Shown: positions 55,701 through 64,000 of the stretch, piece by piece | Layout of the letters: every line of letters starts with the position of its first letter | Numbering within the stretch: the first letter of the stretch is position 1 | DNA from: Sanderia malayensis | Lineage: Eukaryota; Cnidaria; Scyphozoa; Semaeostomeae; Pelagiidae | Reading direction: 5' to 3' | Assembly (NCBI GenBank): GCA_013076295.1 | Contig: RQOL01000729.1 | Coordinates: 310,001 to 374,000 of the forward strand | Length of the DNA stretch: 64,000 nt | The notes under the pieces: model-generated | What the model was told of the DNA's origin: nothing | The model's input: the letters and a program-made list of their open reading frames with translations, nothing else | Database searches by the model: none | Translations under genes and position numbers: made by a program

Positions 55701-58700
55701 AACTGCATAATAAGTAGTAGTGTCCATGCTTACTAAGAAGAAGAATCTTGTGTTATCCACAAGGAGATTTATTTTGATTTTATCCACGTAAGAAAGTAGA
55801 AAATAAAGTAAATAGCATAAACAGGCCATACTCTGTTAGTTTGCTTCTATGAAAGGGACATGTGAAATAATTCTCTTCCTCTTTGATGTCTTGAGCACTC
55901 AGCAAAAATGGATTACGACAACAACAAATCTTCTTCATAACTGAATTGCTAAAGCTCTCGGTCACCAAATTGTTTTTCTATCACAGAGAAACAAAATCGA
56001 TTGTCAACAACAACGACTGTCACGTGACTGGCGCAAAGTAGGGGCAAAGGGGATTCAAGCACTTTTGGCACAAATGCAAACGTACAAAAGTGACAGCGAA
56101 ATATGCAGGTACAATTGGGATAGAATGGTGTTGCATACCCTGATTGGCATTTTCATGTTCATGTGTTCTGCACCTTTGTATAGAACTGCCATTGGAGCAT
56201 GAATTTTAATAAAAAATGTCTTCCCGTCTGAAGAATCCTGAAATAAAAAATTACCAGCGTTAGGCCAGCGGAACCAGGACAAATTAGCAATCTTGCTTCA
56301 AGATTATGCTTCTTGAAAAAGTGCAGTTTTTCTCGAAGATTCATTAGATATTTTAGCCATTTGCCGCTGGGACAACTCACATCATCATACTCTAGTTCCA
56401 ATTTCATTCCTTTGATATTTGTTTCAAATTCTCCTCTTTTTTGCTCAATCTTCGCCTTATCGGAATCATCATAGCTCAGTTTTTGATAAGCAATAACATA
56501 ATCTAAAAAAAAGTTGACATAAGTTTTAAAAAAATTAATATAGCAAACGATATGAAGCTGGAATTGACCACAAAAACAAAACAAACTTCTTTGTCAGCTT
56601 TTTATCTTTCATGAATACATACAACAAAATAATCAATATTTATATGGAGATCACGTTCAAGAAAATTGGCTCCGAGATATACAAAACAATTATAATGTTT
56701 ATTATTTTTATTTTCAACAATTTATCAAAAATTTTCATTCATACCCAGATTAAATTCTGGTGACTATATTTCTTTTTAGACACTTATTTTAAGAAATTGT
56801 CACAAAAAACCAGTTTGAATCAAGTCCCAATGTTGGGGAAACATTTCTTGCAACTTCGGTTTACTAATAATTGAGCGGTCTTCGTACTCAAATCCGGGCA
56901 TGACACATTCGGACAACAAAGAGAATTGATCCTGACTTGAAAACTGTCCTTCGTTCACCACAACTCCCCATTTCAAAGTGTTCCCGGGCACCATTAAATG
57001 TAAACATTGGCCATTCATGATATCTTTGCCAAGAACTGCCTCAGATAAAACCCCAGTTGTCAAATCAATCCAGAAGTAATGTATCGGGCAGCCATCGTGA
57101 TAAAAATGAATAATATCCGACTTGTTGACATGAGGTTCGTTTACTTTTTCCATTAAAAAGTAAATTGTTGTGTAGAGTTCTCGGTGTTCCCCTTCGCCTT
57201 CCTTCCCAGTTGGTGGAGGGCAAGAAGGAATACCAAACTCATCTTGACTCAACTTTCTCATTTTCTTCATGAGTTTAAACGTTGTGCTATTCTCAACAAG
57301 AACGTCTCGGTTCAAAGAACGATAAATCTCTCGAAAAAAGCCTCCTTCACCATCCAAATACTCCATATTCAGGGCCTTGATGTAATATTCTTTGCGAGAC
57401 TTAAATGATGCTGACGTTTGAGAAGAAATGTTTGTGGACGCCATGATGTTTATGGCAAAATTTTTAGGCCACGTCTCGTCAAATTTTAATTTGTGCTGTA
57501 AACTCGTGAGTTGCTGCACGATTGTCAGTTGGGATGAAAACACTCACAATGGGCCTATTACCATCACCAATACAAGTCATTATTTTGAAATGAAATAATT
57601 AAGTCGCACAGGCGTGACCAAGTGTGTGTCTGCACTGCACCCACAACAGGAAAAAGAAGACTTGTTTTGTTTTATCATGTTACCTCGTGCGAGCGCGAGT
57701 AACCTCAAGCAAAACGGGGTGCACAAAGGGTGCTCAATTATAAACCCCCCTCTCCAACCAGCCCCGTTTCAAAACGAAATTAAATCTCGATAAAAATTTT
57801 TCCTAGCGTGTATATCTTCACCCTGAAACATGCAATTGTAAACAAACATCCTTTCGTAATATAAATCATGATCTTAGTTGTTTTGGCACCAGGATTGAGA
57901 GTAAAGAACTTTAACACTCACCAACTTTCTTCAATCCATCATCCGTGTTTTTGAAATATAGTGAATCTCCTCCACCTTCCTTTAAATAAATAGAAACAAA
58001 TGGTAGTAAATAAAATATCATTAGCTGAAACATATGTAAGATTCAATACCAGGAAAAGTAAAAACAGAATTTTACACATACAACATTTATATAACAATGA
58101 GCTTGTGAATGAAAAATGTCTCTCATTAATTGCCATGCATAGACAAACCTTTTGCACATTTCTACTATTTGCATTTTCTCTGGAAATTCCTACATGTTGC
58201 TCGTTAAAAGAGTCATTGTTACTGTCAAATGCACAATTATATTTTGCAGAAATATTCACAACATGTGATGCTCCTTTACCCATTTGCAAAGTTCTGATTC
58301 AAATTTCTCTGATAACACTCATAAAACTAGGTCACATAATTCTCATTTCTACTTTGCCAGCTGCATTTGATATTTTCAGATATTTTAATTATTTTCAGAC
58401 AAAGCTGCCTATGACTGCATTTTTGTTATGTCTGAATTTTGTACCTCTTAAATTATTTAATAGTTTAAATAAAACAGTCACCCCTGTGTATGCTCAAAAG
58501 TTTGCTTCAATGCAGGCACCATTATAACAACTGGTGCTTTTTAATTAAAGATATTAGGTATAAAACATTGTGTTTATTGATAATTGAGAATCCTCAAGTC
58601 AGACAATGACAGGAACTTCTGAAATTTTCTGATTTATAATAAGAATATTTAATGAAGTATGTTTGAATTGAAGAAGATGTTGATTTGAAATCAAAAGAAA

Positions 58701-60224
58701 CCAACAAGTTTGCTTCAAAAACAATTCATTTGAAATGGAGCTTTGATCATAAAAGAATTTTTTGAGATAAACTTTGTACAAATATATAGAAGGTCATATA
58801 AAGGGGAAAATATTTTCAAAGAGGTAATTCTTGATTGCATAATGTTTACGATTTCAAGTTTGTGCTGATTTGAACAGGAAGATTGATATTACACTTTAAT
58901 AATATCATATCCACGACCCAGAAGAGATAAAGATGTGATAAAGACAATCATAAAACATTATTCACCTCTGACGTTCTAAAATCATCTTGCTCATCTTTCA
59001 GTAAATTATTTGAGTCCTCAGAGACGGAGGTCTGACGTGTCTGACCAGATGGAGTTCTTGCCCCAGCAACTTTAGCAGGTTCATCCTTCTGACCATATGG
59101 AGTTACTCTAAAAGAAAAGATGCAACATTTTCAATGTCATATAATTCACGAGAGAATAACCAACTAATGGACCTATTGACATGTGTGATGGCATGGATGA
59201 TAAAATGTAATGCTGGAATAGAAATTAGAAACATTTAATATTTGGGTTAAAACAATGTTGTCAAAATATAATTTGGTCTTACTCTTCTCAACACACATTT
59301 ATCACAGCTTTTTGTAATTTCAAATGTTTTATCCAGCTTAAATATTTGTTGAATGAAAATCAGATAATTGCTGAATACGCAAATTTCCATTATTTCCTTC
59401 TGGTTCCTTGCTTTTTCGTAGTTTCATGAAAGTTATTAAGTTATGCTTGTAAATTATTAAACAGGGAAATCAAATAGTTAGCAAAGACTCAACTTTCTTG
59501 TTAGGTGTTTACACAAATGGTGCCTTAAAACTACAAAAAATATGATCTTTTTTTAATACAAATATTTTTCAATACTGCATGACCTTTTGTTTGGTTCGGT
59601 GTTATGAAAACAAACCACAACAAGATTGCATTTCATTTGCAAAAACTGCAAAATGTCTATGCATATTTTTTGCTCCAAAAAACCATGATAATGTTTCATT
59701 AAATGCCTAAAATATCTTGTTATAACTTGCATTGAGGTAGGGTGTCAATCAATGTTAGCTACTCGAGATGAAAGCATTTAATATTTCTTATTTGCAAGAG
59801 TTTACTTAAAATCTATACCTAATCAAATAAAAATAGAGTCATGAAATGAGCAATCGAGTTTCGTTCATGACATCTTTCGGCAACAAAAGATAATCATAAA
59901 ACAAAATATATGAGAGCACAAAATCACAAACCTTCTTGGCGGAGTACTTGCGGCTGGATATCTCGTCTCTACTGGCGGAGTAAAACTTCGATTATCACCG
60001 GCTTGATAAGGCACAGGAGCTGCTTGCTGATATTGATTTCCTCCTTCAGCTTGATAATAATTGATATTCTCTGGATGATACCCAGGCATTGCAGCACCTT
60101 CAGGTGGATATGCAGCACCATAGCCAGCCCCGTAGCCAGGGGTTGCATTTATTGGTGGGTAGCCAGGTCCTTGAGGAGGTTGTCCGCCGCCATGGAGCTC
60201 GAAGCCAATAGGCCTATCGGTCAT
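49743..60224 (-). CDS. anoctamin (TMEM16) calcium-activated channel or scramblase
   Basis: Twenty-eight exons sum to 997 aa. They begin (upper coordinate) at 60224, 59107, 57979, 56502, 56237, 55977, 55641, 55484, 55236, 54954, 54774, 54586, 54409, 54139, 53831, 53446, 53272, 53110, 52633, 52293, 52136, 51917, 51510, 51260, 50805, 50440, 50146 and 49910; the last ends at 49743. The cytosolic dimerisation domain starts at [11 protein letters not shown]. Family signatures include [37 protein letters not shown] and PRTQTNFDD. Calcium-site acidic residues are kept in FEEYLEMVIQFGF and [17 protein letters not shown]. About ten membrane segments follow the TMEM16 pattern. The C-terminus ([20 protein letters not shown]) is closest to the ANO4/5/6 group, by memory. 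The first exon adds an unusual Gly/Pro/Tyr-rich tail. A cupin gene is nested in intron 3. Confidence 0.95.
50860..51060. repeat. minisatellite in anoctamin intron
   Basis: Imperfect repeats of GATACGAGGATGTTCAAGAA-like units, about 16-32 bp, fill the intron between the exons at 50805 and 51127. Confidence 0.8.
51600..51770. repeat. CTCTGT-rich microsatellite
   Basis: Degenerate (CTGTCT)n with CTAACCC interruptions in the anoctamin intron between 51511 and 51865. Confidence 0.8.
53834..53992. repeat. AATCAATG/AATCAATA octamer microsatellite
   Basis: About eighteen 8-bp units of AATCAATG, AATCAATA and AATCAACG in the anoctamin intron between exons at 53831 and 54034. Confidence 0.9.
56800..57444 (-). 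CDS. cupin superfamily protein (Cupin_5/DUF985), nested in anoctamin intron
   Basis: A single frame of 214 codons runs from ATG 57444 to the stop at 56800. It starts at the first real ATG; the open frame upstream has none. Cupin_5 signatures are seen in order: [58 protein letters not shown] and [12 protein letters not shown]. The family forms small beta-barrel proteins of unknown substrate, common in bacteria, fungi and plants and patchy in animals. Compared with the usual HRxxxDExW pattern, this copy reads [10 protein letters not shown], so the ligand residues are partly changed. It lies within the anoctamin intron 57921-56503, same strand, intronless. Its own promoter is not obvious; it could be expressed independently or by trans-splicing. 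Confidence 0.85.
   Translation of the reverse strand: MASTNISSQTSASFKSRKEYYIKALNMEYLDGEGGFFREIYRSLNRDVLVENSTTFKLMKKMRKLSQDEFGIPSCPPPTGKEGEGEHRELYTTIYFLMEKVNEPHVNKSDIIHFYHDGCPIHYFWIDLTTGVLSEAVLGKDIMNGQCLHLMVPGNTLKWGVVVNEGQFSSQDQFSLLSECVMPGFEYEDRSIISKPKLQEMFPQHWDLIQTGFL
57980..58965. other. anoctamin intron 2 with long open frames on both strands
   Basis: The intron between the exons ending at 58966 and starting at 57979 carries a plus-strand ATG frame of 175 codons (58000-58527) and a minus-strand frame of about 90 codons around 58281-57990. Neither shows a domain; the minus frame has plausible protein composition but no phase-compatible splice sites with the anoctamin exons. Confidence 0.4.
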
Positions 60225-61747
60225 CTTTAATCAAGTCACCAACAACAAATAAATGTATGCTTTTCCTACCAATATTGTCGGGATAGTAGGGCTTTCTTTT
60301 GCGCTAGTACACGATTATAATAATGTCTGTGTCGTCAATAAAACTCCACTTCCTCTCAGGCCTACTTCAAACCAACTGAATCAATACTACAACAAAACAA
60401 GCACAGCACTCCCATCCCAGCAGGGCAAATTTTAATGTCATGTCAACAGCTAACAGGAATGTTGAATTGAATGCCTTTGGTTCAAATTAAAAGAAAACAA
60501 TAAAACATATGTTTAAGTGCCAATAATAAAACAACGAGAATTTTTACAACAAAACAAATCAAAGAGAGTGTTCTGGAAACGGAAAAAATCAAATCTTAAA
60601 GATTTAAATGGAAATTTACCTGTCTAAATATTTAAAATTAAATGCACATATTTTTAACGCAAATTGTTATTATTTTTTCATTTTTATTTTTTTTAAGTAT
60701 TGTAGCTTTGACTGGTTGCATTAAAAGAATTTTATTTAATTTTTTGTGAAATAATTTTTATTTATATTAAAGCAACATAAAAATACCAAATACCTACCAA
60801 CCTTTTTCGCAGATAGAAATAAGATGAGCAAATTAATGTTTTTTTAAATTTTGCTTCCTTTTAATACTGTTACTTTTATTGATGGTATCGAAAATTGATA
60901 ACTAATTAATTGGTGGAAATATGAAATTGTATTGTGCACTCCCTTTCTCCGTTTTCTGTTGCATCTGTTGGCCTGAGACTATATTGCATTAAGCAATGAA
61001 TCGAAAGACACAACCAAAACCTTTTAAACGATCACTTCAGATATTTTCAAGATATGAGGCGTTATTTCACAAAAATTAGAATTTTTTACAAGCTTATATA
61101 ACGAGCTAGCGAGTATAACTTAAAAGACTAGACGGACAGTGTTCTATATACGTTAAGCAAAACAAGGATAATATACATTATCAACAAGCTAATCTGATCC
61201 GCCTAATGACGTCTTAGAACTAAAAACAAAAATAGCAAAATTAGAAGCAACCTCCATTTGCAAATTTGTACAACGTGGGGCTTAATAACAAACCGTGATT
61301 GTGTATGAAAACGACGACACGAAATAACAGCCAATCACATCACAGAGGTGCAGCCACGTGATAACAATGCTAAACATTGATTGGATGGTTGGGTACTGTC
61401 ATGAAATGGTGGATTGATGAACGAGAACTAGTCTATTTTGTGACAGTGAAATGACAAAAATACAACAAAAACCTAACAAGTAATTAAACAAATAACTCCC
61501 CTGTTTCTTCCATAAATCTCCTTAAAATAAAGATATTGTACCGCAATGCTACTGGCATTACAAGATCAGCTATATATGAGAGCAGACTTCCCACAGCTCT
61601 CACAAATATGCCACACAAGCGCATTAGGGTTTCTATCAAAATATGATATGGATATATTGGGGTGCCCAAAACAGTAGTAACAATGTTTATCATTTGGAAA
61701 ATATCTCTAAATTAGCATAAATTAGTATAAATTAGAATAAATTAAGA
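60225..61747. other. intergenic region: anoctamin promoter and ARID2 3' flank
   Basis: Both neighbours are on the minus strand. Next to anoctamin an AG directly precedes the ATG (CTTGATTAAAG-ATG), which could be an acceptor. 60520-60900 is extremely AT-rich. A CACGTG E-box and an ATTGG box lie near 61353 and 61380. A 69-codon minus-strand frame (61693-61484) lies in the presumed ARID2 3' UTR and is not called. Confidence 0.4.
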
Positions 61748-64000
61748 TCAACTACCAGCCTCGCCATCATGAAGAGAGTCTGAAGGTGTTCTTCTCTTGC
61801 GTGACAGTTCTTCAAGACAGGCGGCGATTGCATTTGATGCCTCTGATGATGACATGGCTGCAACTACCAGCTTACTCTCGTGCCCTTTTATCAACCTGCA
61901 AACAACAACACGAACTATAACATGCTTAAGAGATATACAATAGATGCGACAAGTTCTGGGGCAATTTCTGCAAGTTTTGCACGTATCTGTCAGCCCCTGT
62001 CCCCCCGAACAACAACATTCTTTTTGCAAGATGATCACAGGGGGTCTGATTGGGGGAACAACGTTGTTTGAGGGTGAGTGGGGGTTGAACAAAGCCAACA
62101 ACTTTACTGGTTGGTAACCTATTTTTCGTAATTTTACAAGTGTCCCAAGGACTTTTGTTGACTCTTTTAGCTAGTAATACTGAAGGATTCATTAGTTGAT
62201 CAGTGGTGAGCAAACTTACTGTCTTCCCATTGCCGAGTTTCGAGCTATGTTACGCAGAATTAAAGCTGCAGTCAGTCTTACACTTCTGGTCACTGGAGAT
62301 TCATCTTCACGCTGAAAATAAACAACATGCATCAGATTAATACAAACATCTATGTGAGTGTAATAGCACGAATGCAACAAGGAATTATCTCTGAGAATAG
62401 AAGTTTGTCGTGTAATGAACTAGAATGTTTATGAGTGTGACACTTAAAGAGATACTCCTCTCGTCACTGGGCAAGCGAGAAAAGTCAGAAGTTAAATTAC
62501 ATGTGTGAGCTAAGTCGATGGAAATCGTTTGCGTCTCTGTCAGACGTGGAATAAAGAGTGTTTGAAAGAAGCAAGTCTATTCAGCAGATGAGCTCAGCTG
62601 AGCTTAACGTAGGGTTAAACATATTCTAACCTCCATATCGAGAACTTTTGGAAATAGAAGCTCTGGTAATGTAACTTGGTGGTCATCCCCAGTCTGTGAT
62701 GAATGAGACTTACAATGTGCTTGCTACAAACAAAACAACACCAAACAATTAACATCAGTGTGAGATTCGGAGCATTCTGCTGGCAACATTTGAAAATACA
62801 CTGCTAGACTTCATGATTTGCCTCTGACTGAATTTTTGACATATCAATTTGCGTTCATACTTTGAAATGACATATCATGGATCCTCTGGGTCTTTTAGTC
62901 GATTTACATCCGGGAACTTTGCAAGCTTTCGTATGTCCTTCAGTCGGAGCATGCGCAAGTACCATGTGAGCCAGCAAGTCATTCTCCCTTGAAAAACAGC
63001 TGAAGAGAAAAATGCATTCATTTACATGCAACTTCGTTCATAACTTCACTAACAAGGCACTCCTCCCATGAGCACGAAGGCTGAGAAATAGGGGACAGGA
63101 AGGGGAAATTCACTAACAAGGCACTCCTCCCATGAGCACGAAGGCTGAGAAAAAGGGGACAGGAAGGGGGCGGAAAGGGGGAAGAATGAAAATCCACACA
63201 AACCTGCCGCATCCACTCCATAAACAGTTCCTCCCAGCTTTTTGTTTTCGCTTTGAATCATCATGCCTTTTTGTCTTTCGAGAACTGACCTCTGAGGTAT
63301 CTGACAGATGTTTGCAATCAGATTTCATATTCCCTTCACACATTCCAGGATTAAGACCGGAGCTGGCGTGCTCGCGATCCAAGTTAGGTCCTTTAACATC
63401 GGTCGATCCCGAGCACGGCTCATTAGTCCGTCCAATCAAATCAGACTCCGACGTGGCATTAGAATCAACCTTCGCTTTGCTCCCATTGATGACATCATTG
63501 CATTCGACCTGACTTGAATTAGAATTATCATTAGACGACGTGCTAGTATTTGATGACGACCCATGCTGTATATAATCAAAGCGATTGCTCATATCAACGT
63601 CTTGGGTAATATTCGTAAAAGCTCCATTGATTCGCTGCCTTGTCATATCGTTCTTCGCTACATTGTCTCTATCATGCAAAACCTCCTTTGCATTGCAGTC
63701 AACTTTAATACTACGATCATCGGAAGAACCAACATTCTGCAATGCATCCAGTTTCTGTCTTTTCTTCTCCACAATCAATGATGCATCTAATACCTGCTCA
63801 ATGTTTCTTTTATTGTTGCCAGCGCATTCAAATTCGTTATTTCTATTCGCTGTAGTGACAACCTGCTGAGTAGTCAAGGCAACAGTCGACGATACTAATG
63901 TTGTGCTAACTACTCCATGTCCAGGTAATTTGCTCGACGTCACATTACTGTTAACCGTAACTAGACTGTCGACTAATGCACCGCCTTTAACACTGTTCCC
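61748..64000 (-). CDS. ARID2: ARID2 (BAF200), C-terminal part
   Basis: Exons 64000(edge)-63204, 62999-62861, 62723-62631, 62311-62220 and 61895-61748 join in phase; the stop is at 61748. The first exon is a Ser/Asn-rich disordered region with basic patches (EKKRQKL, SRKTKRHDDSKRKQK). It is followed by a split C2H2 finger (CLWSGC..., LLAHMVLAH), a second Cys/His cluster (CKVPGC...CHFKQAH) and the conserved tail SVRLTAALILRNIARNS ... LIKGHESKLVV. The tail matches the end of human ARID2 closely. ARID2 is the targeting subunit of the PBAF SWI/SNF complex; its ARID and RFX domains would lie beyond the window. The C-terminus is a little longer than expected, ending HDGEAGS. Confidence 0.9.
63045..63172. 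repeat. 64-bp tandem duplication in ARID2 intron
   Basis: Two nearly perfect copies beginning TTCACTAACAAGGCACTCC at 63045 and 63109 lie in the intron 63203-63000. The high identity suggests a recent duplication. Confidence 0.9.

Noticed and set aside
61484..61693. 69-codon minus-strand ATG frame
   Set aside because: Falls in the presumed ARID2 3' UTR with no supporting signal.

Overview
This is a 64-kb piece of an AT-rich, intron-rich animal nuclear genome. Conserved metazoan genes are split by short GT-AG introns (often 60-300 bp), intergenic distances are small, TTAGGG-type repeats occur, and several start codons lie just downstream of an AG acceptor-like site. This compact style fits a marine invertebrate deuterostome, most likely an ascidian tunicate such as Ciona. 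The assignment is inference from gene style and protein similarity recalled from memory; no search was run. Exon models were built by hand from splice sites and reading phase. For WEE1, USP47, PIK3AP1, anoctamin and PARP1 the exon sums are exact multiples of three.

Layout, left to right. 1-7085 (+): 3' part of a MICAL gene (LIM domain, acidic linker, bMERB domain), whose last intron holds a 2.1-kb hAT-like element packed with telomere-like repeats. 7393-14615 (+): complete PARP1. 15348-18858 (+): complete WEE1 kinase. 19825-32528 (+): complete USP47, with an 18-copy satellite in one intron and a small antisense gene for a secreted six-cysteine peptide in another. 32960-33481 (-): intronless magnesium-dependent phosphatase MDP1, convergent with USP47. 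34763-39750 (+): PIK3AP1/BCAP-like PI3K adaptor, with an antisense secreted-peptide gene in one intron and a mariner-type MITE in another.

39751-49742 is the accessory part: low gene density, several tandem repeats and a 0.53-kb foldback element. It also holds small multi-exon candidates: a secreted, probably amidated peptide at 42206 that looks related to the nested peptide at 37580, a small two-exon gene at 41198, a minus-strand unit with three near-identical 61-nt exons at 48.0-49.1 kb, and a tiny gene at 49342.

49743-60224 (-): complete 28-exon anoctamin (TMEM16), with an intronless cupin (DUF985) gene nested in its third intron on the same strand. 61748-64000 (-): 3' part of ARID2 (BAF200), running off the window.

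The large genes are housekeeping or signalling genes (actin redox control, DNA repair, mitotic entry, deubiquitination, PI3K signalling, calcium-activated membrane transport, chromatin remodelling) and form no single pathway. The most novel content is the set of tiny secreted-peptide genes in introns and gaps, and the duplicated-exon unit.
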